This document shows positions 45,983 through 58,889 of a stretch of DNA of 64,000 nucleotides, one piece after another. The notes beneath the pieces were generated by a model. The model was not told where the DNA came from, made no database searches, and saw only the letters and a list, made by a program, of their open reading frames with translations. The translations under genes and the position numbers were made by a program. Source of the DNA: Diphasiastrum complanatum (lineage: Eukaryota > Streptophyta > Lycopodiopsida > Lycopodiales > Lycopodiaceae). The first letter of the stretch is position 1. Every line of letters starts with the position of its first letter. The stretch spans positions 5,395,246-5,459,245 of the forward strand of contig CM055101.1 of NCBI GenBank assembly GCA_029204225.1. Direction: 5' to 3'.

Positions 45983-48369
45983 CCTTCATTGATGACTACT
46001 CAAGATATTGTTGGGTGTTCTTACTTTCTTTCAAGTCTCAAGTATTTGATACTTTTGTAAAGTTCAAGTTGTTTGTGAAAAAGCATCATAATCATAGCAT
46101 CAAGATTCTTAGAAGTGACAATGGTGGAGAATTCATCTCCAATGAGTTCAAGGCCTTTTGTGAGGAGGAAGGGATCAAGAAAGAGACTTCTTGTCCTTAC
46201 ACTCCTCAACAAAATGGAGTTGCTGAAAGAAGGAATAGAACATTATGTGAATGTTCTAAGGCTTTAAGATTAGATGCTTGTTTGCCCAAATCCTTTTGGG
46301 GTGAGTCTCTTGTATGTGCAAACTACTTGATGAATAGGGTGTCTTGCAAAGCAATTGAAGGCAAAACTCCTTATGAGATGTTGTATGGAAAGAAACCCAA
46401 TCTTAATCACTTGAAAGTTTTTGGGTGTATATGTTATGTGCATGTGCCATTGGAAACAAGAACCAAGGAGGATCCATCTTCCACAAGAGGGATCATGCTT
46501 GGATATGCAAGCTCAAGCAAGGGCTACAAAGTCTATCTCCCATCCTTGAACAAATTTGTTGTTTCAAGGGATGTCATCTTTGATGAACATCATATGCATA
46601 TGCTTGAAGAAGGCTCAAGTGCTCCAACAATCAAGAAGAAGATGGCCGAGGAGCAAGATCTTGGTTTTGAGGAGGAGCTCATGGAGGAGCAAGCACCAAA
46701 CCCACCTATCACACCAAGGAGATCTTCAAGGGCAAAAGTGGAGCCATCAAGGCTCACATATCAAGGCAAAGGACAGCAAGTTGAGGGTATCTCATCCACT
46801 TCTTATGCTTTATCTAGTTTTGAAGAACCATCTAATGTTGAAGATGCATTGAACTCCAAAGAATGGTATAAAGCTATGTTGGATGAGTATGATGCCTTGA
46901 TTGAGAATGAAACTTGGTTGCTTGTTGAGAGACCTCAAAGGAATGTAATAGGATGCAAGTGGGTCTTCAAGCTTAAGTTGAATGCAAATGGGAGTGTTAA
47001 CAAACATAAAGCAAGATTAGTTGCAAAAGGTTATGCTCAAGAGAGAGGGATAGACTATGAGGAAACTTTTGCACCCGTGGCCAAGATGGTCACAATAAGG
47101 CTAATCATTGCACTTGCATCACATTTTGGATGGATTCTATGTCAAATGGATGTCTCTAATGCTTTCTTAAATGGTTTTTTGGAAGAGGATATCTATATGG
47201 AGCAGCCACAAGGGTTCATCAAGCATGGAATGGAGAACAAAGTATGCCATCTCCAAAGAAGCATCTATGGCTTGAAGCAAGCCTCGAGATCTTGGAATTC
47301 AAGACTACATTGCTATCTTATTTCACTTTCTTTTGTTCAAAGTGAATATGATCCCACTCTTTACATTAAGTTTGATGATGTTGGTATTGTACTTTTACTC
47401 ATTTATGTAGATGACATCATCATTAGTGGAAATAGTGTTGATGGTATTGAAAAAATCAAGATAGATCTATCCTTAGAGTTCAAGATGGTAGATCTAGGGT
47501 GTCTTCACTTCATCTTAGGCATAGAAGTACTTAGAGGGTCTGATTTTATCTTTATAAGTCAAGTAAACTATGCTCAAAGTCTTTTGAAGAAGTTTAAGAT
47601 GGAAGTATGCAAAAGTGTTGACACACCAATGGAGCAAGATGTAAAAGTGCCAAATGAAGATGATGAAAGATCCTTCATGGACATCACTTTGTTTAGGCAA
47701 CTTATAGGTTCCTTAATGTGGATCACTATAACTAGACCAGATCTTAGCTTTAGTGTATGTAGGTTGAGCCAATCCATGCAAAAGCCATTGAATATCCATT
47801 GGAAAAAGGCTAAGAGGATTCTGAGATACATCTCGGGTACATTGGATTTTGGGATTCTATATAGAGGAGATGTGATTAACCTTCATGCATTTAGTGATTC
47901 AGATTTTGCAGGGGACAAGAGGGATAGGAAATCAACAAGTGCCTATTCAACTTTCATAGGAGAAGGTGTGGTTTCATGGCTTTCAAAAAAGCAAGAAACT
48001 ATATCTCTATCTTCAACCGAGGCCGAGTACAAAGCTTTGACAACCACTACAAAGGAGGTACTTTGGATCAAGAGATTATTGGTGGAACTAAAGATCATGG
48101 ATTTAGAGGAGGCACCAATCATCTACAATGACAATATATCAGCCCAACACCTTGCATCTAACCCAATCTTCCATGCAAGATCTAAGCACATTGAGATATG
48201 CCATCACTTTGTGAGAGAAATGGTGCAAGCCAAGGAGATTGCTTTGGAGCATGTTCCAAGCAATGAATGTGTACCTGATCTACTTACTAAACCACTTCAA
48301 AAGACACCTTTTATGAAGTTCAGATCATCACTTGGAGTGATTAGTAAAGCAATGATTGAACCAAGCTAG
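45941..48369 (+). pseudogene. Integrase (partial)-RT-RNase H of element E
   Basis: Open to the stop at 48,369. Native sequence starts near 45,941 (STKSNGGSSMFLTFIDDYSR); the open frame extends back to 45,823 only as an out-of-frame shadow of the protease region. The integrase HHCC finger and the first catalytic Asp (HSD) are deleted. The second (LRSDNGGEFIS near 46,110) and third (NGVAERRNRT near 46,215) are present. RT is complete: WVFKLKLNANGS, MDVSNAFLNGFLEED, YGLKQASRSWNS and the catalytic YVDDIIISGN near 47,405. RNase H is complete: FSDSDFAGDKRDRKST, SLSSTEAEYKALTT, NDNISAQHL, LLTKPLQK. RT and RNase H could in principle be functional; integrase could not. Confidence 0.9.
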
Positions 48370-48372
48370 ATA

Positions 48373-48383
48373 GTGAGGAGGAG
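48373..48383 (+). other. Polypurine tract of element E
   Basis: GTGAGGAGGAG directly before TGTTAAAA of the 3' LTR; a few bases after the pol stop. Confidence 0.85.
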
Positions 48384-49065
48384 TGTTAAAAATTCACAAT
48401 TCTAGCTTGACTAGTTTTGGTCATATGACTTGTAAATAGTTAGATGGTCATGATGTGGCTTGTCACACGTGCCAAATAGCATAGGATTCCATTCATAAGG
48501 ATGTTCTCAAGTAGACCTAAGTGTTAGAACCTTTGGAATGAGTCCAAATTATGCTTAGATACAAGGGAGAAAAAATAGGAGCTATTTTTGGTAATTTTTG
48601 CATTGTTGAGGGATCTCCAAGATTCCAACCATAACTTGGTAGGGATGAAAGATCCACCAAAATTAGCATTAGGGATAGGTTTAGGGCTACTCATACCTGC
48701 CCAAAACCGTGATGGATCATGTATATATAGGTGATGATATCTCACCAAAATTAATCAAGCAATTTCATGTTTTTTCTCTCATAATGGTGCAATTGCTCTC
48801 TATGTTCATAATTGTTTGAGTACTTGTGATTACTAATGATTATAGGATTGAATGTAGGTCTGGTGTACAGTACTCAGACTGTGGGAGGCCGTACTTTCAC
48901 ACGTGTGAAGCCTTCTTCAAGGATTTGGGCCATTTAGTGAGGTTCAAGCATAGATTTTTGATGGATTTTGATGGTTCAACTTGTGCTAATCTTATGAAAT
49001 CATAATCTATTGTTTCCCTCATCATTTCAAGTGTTTTAGGATCCTTATTTGCTGTAATTTTTACA
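48384..49065 (+). repeat. 3' LTR of element E
   Basis: 682 bp, TGTTAAAAATTC...TTTTTACA, followed by TCTCT. Two CACGTG motifs, as in the 5' copy. Confidence 0.95.
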
Positions 49066-49331
49066 TCTCTCTCTCTCTCAATTCATGCTTATACTAGAGT
49101 TCATTTGGGTTCATCTATCCATTGGTGCACTATCTTGATGATATCTTGCAATCTTGTGTGTAGAATGCTCATTATTTGCTATTTTTGAATCCACACGTGG
49201 GAAATATAGTAGGGTACTATTATTGTACGGACAACTACTTTATTTTGTCATATGTTTGATGTTTGTCAAGATCTTATTGAGTTTGCATTTCTTTCATCAA
49301 GTTGGATCTTAATGATCTGAAATTCTTCACA
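49066..49331 (+). repeat. 3' LTR of element C, second part
   Basis: After the duplicated TCTCT, the C LTR resumes and ends TTCTTCACA. From 49,137 it matches the 5' LTR of C at 26,404-26,686, including the CCACACGTGG block (CACGTG at 49,194-49,199). Confidence 0.87.
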
Positions 49332-50299
49332 ATCTCCTCGGCCGTTCCATTGTGGGAAGGGCCTTTTCGCCCTCGGCCGAACGTTCTTCGCTAGCAAAAC
49401 GACATCGGAGGGTGACCTCTCCCCCGTAACATCCAAATACCAAGATTGGAACACACTTGACTATGCTCAATTGCAGCCGTGAGATCCTACCTTGTGCCCG
49501 TTTGGACTCATAATGCCAAGTGCTCAAGTTTCCTTTATATTTTGGAGGCACCTCCCCCACACAATGTTCATGTGAATTTTACAACCAAAATTTTAGGTGA
49601 TCATTCTTCTTATAATCAGCCAATCAAATGTTGACACATAGCACATAAGCTTTATGGTGGAATGTGCATGTGGACAGCCAACGACGTGGGCTGCCACATA
49701 GCACATGCACATTTCACCACAATGTGCATGTGGTATGTGGTACCTATCATTGGTTGTCCACATGCACATTTTACCAAACAACAAAATTGACAAAAATGTA
49801 AAAAAAATTGCAATAGAAATGCGAAAAAAAAAGTTTGCACGTGCAATCGTACGTCCGTACAGTACATATGTTTAAAAAAAAGAACCGTCCACGTTCGCAC
49901 ATTGACATTATGCAGAGGAAGGCCCTCTTCCTCTCGGCTGTTCCACCTTGCTCGGGCACAAGCCCTCGGGCTCCCGCCTTCGGGCATTGGGCCCTCACAG
50001 TTCGGAAGGCCCTCGAGGGAGAGCTCCTTTCTCCCCCCACAACAATCACTCTTATCTACATGGCTATCTTGATTATGGCCTCATATGATGTGGTGTGTGA
50101 ATGGTGCTCGGGTTGGGTTGACCAGCCCAAGTCCAAAGAGGAGCTTCATCCCAAGCCAGACCATTCAAGATAAAATATTGGGCTACACTTAGGTATCATA
50201 GGATTTATACAAAATTTGCCAGTTATACAATTTATTTTTTTGGCGGTTTCAGTATAGGTAAATGTCGTTGTCCAAGCAATAAAAGGGGATCCCGATCAA
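49332..50299. other. Intergenic sequence upstream of the UBP14 gene
   Basis: No gene recognised. It contains the hairpin repeat at 49,655-49,776 and GC-rich stretches near 49,332-49,400 and 49,915-50,040 (CTCGGC, GCCCTCGGG-like motifs). No LTR or RT fragment was seen. Confidence 0.5.
49655..49776. repeat. Imperfect inverted repeat (hairpin), possible MITE
   Basis: The 27-base arms at 49,655-49,681 and 49,750-49,776 match in inverted orientation at 24 of 27 positions. Between them, copies of the core AATGTGCATGTGG and its complement CCACATGCACATT recur, giving nested stems. It is about 122 bp long, without coding capacity. Confidence 0.7.
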
Positions 50300-50866
50300 C
50301 TCACCCATCTCTTTATGGCACTGCTAAAGTTCACGCCCGCCGCTTGAAATTTTACCAAGTTTCACAGAATAACCGTTCAAATTCTGACAAGTAGCATATC
50401 TGACACGTGGCAGGCATCCGACTGGGATAGCCACAACTTAGGATTAGCCCGCTAATTAACGCCACGCTCGTTTCTTAATCGCACATTATGATTCAAAGCG
50501 TCTGACCGTCGGATTCAAAGTCTAGACGTTCAGATGTTGCCACGTTTCAGAAAGAGACCATTCAAAAGAGGCCTAGTGGCATAATGACACGTGTCAATAA
50601 TTGGATGATGGGATGTAAAATGTGTCGTGCCGTTAAGTCTTGTGGGGAGCCCAAACAGAGGTTGCGGGCATTGAAAGCAAAGCATCGATCAGTCGTGGAG
50701 GCGAAAGACGAAGCCGAGGACGACGAGAGAGAGAGAGAGAGAGAAAAAGCGAGCGAGCGAGCGAGCGATCGATTGTTTTTGGTTGTTCCGTTTTGGATTG
50801 TGAAGGAAAATCAAGGACGGGAGCTCGAGGAGGAAATAATAGGATTAGATCCGTGGGAGCAGTAAA
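50300..50866 (+). promoter_or_regulatory. Probable promoter and 5' UTR of the UBP14 gene
   Basis: It lies directly upstream of the start codon. G-box type CACGTG occurs in GACACGTGGCAG near 50,402 and ACACGTGTCA near 50,587. A GA-repeat, then GCGA-repeat tract at about 50,729-50,772 would fall in the 5' UTR. No clear TATA box was found. The transcription start is not visible; position and motifs are the only support. Confidence 0.45.
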
Positions 50867-52817
50867 ATGGAAGAACAGCAGCGCGCAATGGAGGTTTTGC
50901 GCTCTCATTTAACACGAGTCCGCATTCCTGAGCCTTCCACTCGCATCTACAAGCAAGAGTGCTGCATATCTTTCGATTCACCGGTTTGCGCTACTTTCTG
51001 TCACTTTTCTTTGAAGCTGTTGCTGTTTCTTTTCTAGGTCTTGAAGCTGCGACGTTTGGTCCGACCATCAGGTCAACGTACTATGATATATATGAATTGT
51101 TAATCATCGTATGATTAAACGCAGTAGTATTCTACATTTTGTCATTCTTCTTCAAACTTCTTGCTGTTCCTTCTAGGTCTTGAAGCTGTGACGTTCGGTT
51201 AATTATCAGTCCAACATCCTATGCTTTGCTCTATTATATTACGCATAACAATAAGGATATTATAATAAAGAATAATACGTTAGCGTATAATGATAATGGA
51301 TAGCATTGTTGAACGTTTAATCGGCTATTCTGTTATTGAATTCCATAAAGTGCTTCGGTGGTAATTGAAACAAGTTTTTTTTGATTGGATTTGTCTCCAT
51401 CTTGACCCACGGAGGTCATTGTGTTTATATTGTGATAATGATCATGGATATGTTCAGAACAGACAAGAGCCCTGCGTCATTTTAGTAATTGTAAATATAA
51501 AGTAACAAGCTTCTGCTTATTGAATAATTATGAATCTTGACCTAAGCAGGTGTGTGTGCTTCTATCATGACAATAACTACGGGCATATTCGCAAAAGATA
51601 AGTAGAGTTCAATATCTTGCAAAAGCAATAAATCGAGAGCTTAACAGGATTATACACAACTACTTAAAAGGTTGTCATTTTTCTTGGCAATTGTAAATTC
51701 GAGAGCAATAACAGGCTCATGTGGAATTATACGCTTATCATTAGAACAGCGAGGAGCTGTGCTTCATCTTGGTAAATCTATATACGAGAGCATTGTTCAG
51801 AAGGTTTTATGGCATCGTTTATAAGATCAAATGGAATGTTTACGGAAGTATTTACCTGTTGTTTTCACTTTTTGTTCGGAACAGAGGTCAGAGGGCGGTC
51901 TCTTTGTGGATCTCAACTCATTCACTGCATATGGACGAGATTACGTGACGTGGAACTATCAAAAAAATGGAAATCCTGTGTATTTGAATATAAAAGAGGT
52001 CCCCAAGCCCGAATCAGACAATCGTCCTCGCAAAAAACCCACCCTACTTGCAATAGGTTTGAGTCTTTGGGATCTCTTCTTGGCTGTGTTGTGAAATATG
52101 GTGAAACAAAACCTTTCAAGCACCAGTTTGCTCTCAAGTTCTCTATTTTCATTGAGATAATGGGCGATCTTCTTGTGCTGCTGTTTTTGCAGGATTGGAG
52201 GGAGGATTTGATGCAAAACAGCAGGATTATGAAGAAATTTACTCTATAGTTATCTTACCAGAGTTTCTTAGTCTACCTTTTCCAAATGTAGACCTTCCTG
52301 AAAAGGTTAACCCCCTGCATAATATCGGATTATGATGCATAATTCAATGTGGCTTCCATTTGAGTAAAAAAATGTGTCCATGTGTCAGGCACTTATAGTA
52401 TCAACAGTATATAAGTAGCAGACTTTTGCACAAGAAATTAAGGCAGGTTTCATTATGTCTGATATATCTAGTTTCGTCAGGTCAGGCTTTCCGTGGAGGC
52501 AGTGTTGGCATCTGTAGGTGCGGAGCGAAAAGAACAGGTAGCGGCCTGGACCGCTGACAAGAAAAAGGTCAGTCCCTTTGCGCATAGCCTCCCACAACTT
52601 GACAATGGAGTGCTTGTACCGCCCTCTGGCTGGAAATGTAGCAAGTGTGAAAAGACAGAAAATCTTTGGTTGAATCTCACGGATGGTGTGATACTTTGTG
52701 GACGGCGTAACTGGGATGGTACTGGAGGAAATAATCATGCTGTTGAGCATTTCAATGCCACCAATTATCCTCTTGCTGTGAAGCTTGGAACCATCACATC
52801 GGACTTGGAGAATGCAG
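50867..52817 (+). CDS. UBP14: Ubiquitin-specific protease 14 (UBP14/USP5-like), exons 1-4 only
   Basis: Exons by GT-AG junctions and reading frame: 50,867-50,983, 51,885-52,056, 52,193-52,305 and 52,481-52,817 (246 codons plus one base). Introns are 901, 136 and 175 bp. The protein starts MEEQQRAMEVLRSHLTRVRI and matches plant UBP14, the cytosolic deubiquitinase that disassembles free ubiquitin chains. Residues 1-134 form the N-terminal variant UBP zinc-finger-like region (RIYKQECCISFDSP, NPVYLNIKEV, YSIVILPEF). Residues 184-246 begin the true ZnF-UBP domain that binds the free ubiquitin C-terminus, with C187, C190, C207, H220 and H224 as likely ligands. The ubiquitinase core (Cys and His boxes) and UBA domains would lie in later exons, and none is seen before 64,000. 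Either intron 4 exceeds 11 kb or the gene is broken here. The start is the first Met in frame; the second Met, MEVLRSHL, aligns with the start of some homologues. Confidence 0.92.
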
Positions 52818-52878
52818 GTCTTTGTGAATGTTTTTGTCATGTATTTGGTTTTGCTAATGTGTAGGAACAAAATAGGAT

Positions 52879-55211
<2,333 letters not shown>

Positions 55212-55212
<1 letters not shown>

Positions 55213-56430
55213 AAAAACCCAGTAAAACCCAAAAAACATTTGACTTCTCTAACTGTTTGTGGAATTGGCCATTCCATAACAGCTTTGATCTTGTCATAGT
55301 CAATCTCTATGCCATGTACAGAGATGACATGACCTAAGTAGAAAAGTCTAGTTGCAAAGAAATCACATTTAGATTCCTTAGCAAACAACTTTTCTTGTCT
55401 TAACAACTGCAAGACAATTCGTATGTGTTCCACATGTTCTTCTAGAGACTTACTATAAATAAGTATATCTTCTAAAAATACAACCACAAACTTTCCAAGA
55501 TATGGCCTCAGAAGGTCAACCATCATCTGTTGGAAAGTTGCAGGTTCATTTGTTAACCGAAAAGGAAGAACCAAAAATTCATAATGTCCATAGCTAGTAC
55601 GGAATCCCATCAAAGGGACATCTTCATATCGGATATGTATCTGATGGTATCCTGATCTTAAGTCGATTTTGGTGAAGTAAATTGCACCATGTAATCGATT
55701 TATAAGATCATCCATTCTAGGTAATGAATATTTGTTCTTTATGGTTCGTTTGTTAAGTCTCTTATAATCTATGCAAAGTCTCATGCCACCGTCTTTCTTA
55801 TTAACAAGGACTGGTGCACCCCAAGGAGACTTGCTTGGTCTAACTTGGAAACACATCATCAAACTCTTTTCAGAGTTCTTTGAAAGCTTTCCATTCAGGA
55901 GTACCTTCCTTTAATTTCTCTACTTTAGATCTGTGCAAGAATATATGTTGAGTTAAGAGAGATTCATTCATGGTAGTCAAGAATTGTACATCTAAAAACA
56001 CACAAAGATAAAGAAAAGAGGATGCATCAGTTTTTATTAAATCTTCTACAGCTTTTCCAGCATCAACTTCAATTAAGCATCCCTCATGCTGAAAAGACAT
56101 CAAATGATGCACAAAGTCTATCTTTAGAGAAGCATTCTTGGCATAAGACCCAAAATAACATCTACACTGCCATGTTTCATCACATGAAAATTTATATCTT
56201 CTTTGTATCCCTAAATACAAATAGGAACACTAGGCACAATAAAATCCCACTCTATAAAATTCAAATTCATCCAAAATAGGCAGGAAAGCTTCACGGAAGG
56301 CATTACAAAATTCATCCCAAGTCTTGGGGTCATTAGGTTTAACCTTTAAGTTGTCCCACCAAGTAAGGGCTTTGCCTTCCAAATACGTAGTTGAAAAGAC
56401 TATGCGATTTGCTTCAGGTGTGTTATTCAT
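55212..56430 (-). pseudogene. Gypsy gag segment and reverse transcriptase of element N
   Basis: 56,430-56,230 encodes a retrotransposon gag stretch (YLEGKALTWWDNLK, then TWDEFCNAFREAF). 56,220-55,870 is a decayed region ahead of RT with in-frame remnants. 55,862-55,212 is a gypsy RT: SPWGAPVLVNKKDGGMRLCI, then KIDLRSGYHQIHI, then the box VFLEDILIYS near 55,480, where the usual FIDD has Glu for the first catalytic Asp. Hence it is probably inactive. It ends in EVKCFLGFTGF, the RT/RNase H junction, where the LINE begins. Most of gag and the protease are missing. Confidence 0.87.
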
Positions 56431-56514
56431 TTAAAAGAACCGAGTCCACTTATTACATGTAAACAGTGATACTTTAGGAGGAACAAATTTTGTCAAATTT
56501 GATCTTCTAAATTA

Positions 56515-56622
56515 CTTGCATGTACATGCAGCCACATGCAATTAGTTAAAATCAACATGCAACCACCTGCAGTCCACATGCAAGCACATGCAACGACATG
56601 CAGTCCACATGCAAATTCTATT
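56515..56622. repeat. CATGCA-rich short repeats in the leader of element N
   Basis: ACATGCA or close variants occur about eight times in roughly 105 bases, several as GTCCACATGCAA or AGCACATGCAA units. Non-coding. Confidence 0.75.
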
Positions 56623-56944
56623 ATAGAAGATAGCTCACGGCAGCACAAAAAAAGGAATGATTTTCAGATTTAACAATCTTGAAATCAATCAACACAAGAT
56701 CAACAAAATGAATTGGTTTGGGATCATAGCTATCCTAGCTGTCTTCATGCTGTCCAGATCAGAATTAATGGCTCTCTCCCTCCGTGGAACCAAAGGTTTG
56801 GACTGCAGGTCATTCGAGAGAGAATCGGCCTCTCTAGGAATGAATCGGCCAGTTTCCAGCAGCCAGAAATTGATCAAGAAGACCTGCAACCACACACCAA
56901 AAAATGAAGCAAAGAAAGGAGCTGAAAAACCAACAATTTATCTC

Positions 56945-56956
56945 GCTCTGATACCA
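56945..56956 (-). other. Primer-binding site of element N
   Basis: TGGTATCAGAGC on the minus strand, four bases inside the LTR; initiator Met tRNA type. Confidence 0.85.
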
Positions 56957-56960
56957 CTTT

Positions 56961-57732
56961 TGTTAGAAATAAATGACTATGTGAAAGTTAATCCATAGGT
57001 TACTTTGACCCAAAAGGTCGAGATTTGTGTAACCATGGGTATTTAGTTATTTAGGCCATGTTAAGTTTGTCTTAACTTCAGTTGGACCCAATTTTGGTCA
57101 TGTAGTGACTCGTGGGTCCTTAGGGGTCTAATTTTGTTTAGGGTCCCTATCTTGACTTTTGGGGGTGCCCTACATTTAGTAAGTGGTTAAGCTTACGGTT
57201 TGTTGGCACTTGGCCACATCCAGGTAGAGTACTTGTATGCTCATTGTGTATACCATTTTTACATTTGCTAAGCATTGTTCTCCATTTTTCTGCTTGCATT
57301 ATTGCTTTCTCTTCGCCTAGCTTCTCCAAATCCACCTCCTACTAGTGTCCCATACCACCAGCATGAGAGGGAAGAAGAGAGAGCTCTCCTCACCAAACTA
57401 GCCAAGAGCAGAATGAATGCTCTCTCCACGGCCTCCTAGCGTTATTATAGAAAGAAGAGGAGTCTTCCTCATGCATGTGCACCTGATGTGCTAGAATGAG
57501 AGGGACTGCATGCATTTGGGTGCATGGGACCCTGGATCCTCCAAATGTTAAAATATCACCTTAGGCCCCTTAACCTTGACATTTTCAAGGTTATTAATTA
57601 TTATTCATCTTGGGCCCAACTTGTGGCTTGTGATTCCAAATCCAGCTTCATCCTAGTTAAGTCTAATACTTATGTTAGGTTCCCTAGCCAATACCCCCTA
57701 GGTAATTAGCCATAGCATTTAGGTTCCTAACA
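56961..57732 (-). repeat. 5' LTR of element N
   Basis: 772 bp bounded by TGTTAG and CTAACA. The single copy means age cannot be judged. Boundaries rest on the inverted termini and the nearby PBS. Confidence 0.75.
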
Positions 57733-57784
57733 CTAATCACCAGAGGGCAGAGGACAATGTGAGTCAGTGGCATGCATGCATAGC

Positions 57785-58879
57785 TGTTGGAGAGAGGGAG
57801 ATGAACGAGTTGGGAAAAGGTGTCGTATATTAGAAACGAAAAATAAGCTCAAAGAGGTAAGACGAACACGAACGAGAAACGAACTCGAATGAGAAATGAA
57901 CTCGAACAGAAAATGTTCGTGCGCAGCGGAACGAGCTATACGACTCTCTCCGTAAGCATGACTACGCCTATCAGAATGAACAAAACGGTAGTGATGGGAA
58001 TCACAGTCGTTCTTGATTACGTAGCCAAACTTTAATAAATGAATGAAGCTCCAGAAGAATGGTTTGTCGCGAATAGCAAGACAAAATATTCGTCGCGAAT
58101 GATTCGCGATTCGCAAGAGCTAGACGGTGCTCGACTGATAATTAGTCGCGAATGATTCGCGAAAGACAAGACTAAATGTTAGTCGTCTATTACAGAAAGA
58201 ACAACTAGAAAGATCAGACAGAATGAATGATAAGCATGGCAATATTAACATAGATTTGAACGCAGAACAAAGAACCGTATCAGATTAAGTATATCATGTA
58301 TACATGTCAATAATGCGGCGGAGCACAAGACAATAGCGGACGAAACCGCGTGCCCTACGAAGCTTATACAATCTGTAAAGGAATAAAAGCTTATTGCTGA
58401 CAATCAAGAATCAATGCGCAAGGCATCTACTTCGTCTCATTCATCAACTCATCAACTCATTCACTCATTAACTCATTAACCTGAATACACAAATGGTATC
58501 CAGTATATATATACATAATATTACAGGTGTGCAGATGTGGAAAGTACAAAGTGGATGTGCTGTCTGTAAGAGATCGTGGGTGGCTGCAGTGGCGATGACA
58601 ATGCGAAAAGTGCATCACTCTTACGAGTAGCCTTAGGATTAGATTTACAGGGTGCCTTTGCTTTAAGGGCACCTTTGGCATTCTGTGAGATAGTGTCCCC
58701 TTTTCGCCTGTCACCATAACGTGTGTAAAAACACAGTGTCGCGATTCTTTCGCCTTTTCTTCGTCTGTGCGAATTTGCGTGCAAATATGCAGACTGCGCG
58801 ACAACGTTAGTAAATATGCATCATGAATGGAGGCAGATTAAAATGGGATTTAAGGAGAGTAGAGGGAATAAATTCAACA
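57785..58879 (-). repeat. 3' LTR of element H
   Basis: 1,095 bp, TGTTGGAGAG...ATTCAACA. It lacks about 79 bases present in the other LTR at the GGCTGCAGT site near 58,590. The segment is also in the G LTR, so the loss is derived. Repeated TCGCGAATGATTCGCGA-type palindromes lie near 58,065-58,165. Confidence 0.93.
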
Positions 58880-58889
58880 CCCCCCCTTA
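58880..58889 (-). other. Polypurine tract of element H
   Basis: TAAGGGGGGG on the minus strand, flush with the 3' LTR; the pol stop lies just before it, as in element G. Confidence 0.85.

Larger units (their letters stand above)
43255..49065 (+). mobile_element. Ty1/copia element E, young but with an internal deletion, nested in C's LTR
   Basis: 5,811 bp with two 682-bp LTRs differing at about four positions (0.6%). TSD TCTCT lies on both sides (43,250-43,254 and 49,066-49,070). PBS and purine tract are present. The body lacks the pre-integrase region and the start of the integrase core, and has a frameshift near the gag start. It must have depended on proteins from a relative if it moved in this form (inference). 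Confidence 0.93.
26404..49331 (+). mobile_element. Old Ty1/copia element C, host of three nested insertions
   Basis: Pieces at 26,404-27,396, 33,263-35,269, 41,307-43,254 and 49,071-49,331 join in order into one plus-strand copia element once B, D and E, and the second copy of each target duplication, are removed. At each of the three junctions a 5-bp duplication (TTTTG, ATTTC, TCTCT) marks a clean insertion. The gag and pol reading frames line up across the first two. C itself has multiple stops and frameshifts, so it is much older than its guests. Confidence 0.93.

Noticed and set aside
44825-48369. Programmed -1 frameshift between gag and pol in element E
   Set aside because: The overlap coincides with a deletion of conserved sequence, and copia relatives here use a single frame, so a deletion explains it better.
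50633-50912. Small open frames with Arg/Glu or Ser/Leu runs upstream of UBP14
   Set aside because: They come from the GA/GCGA simple repeat in the probable 5' UTR and show no conservation.
52385-52870. Open minus-strand frame of 161 codons over UBP14 exon 4
   Set aside because: It is the antisense shadow of a conserved plus-strand exon with clean splice sites and has no family features.
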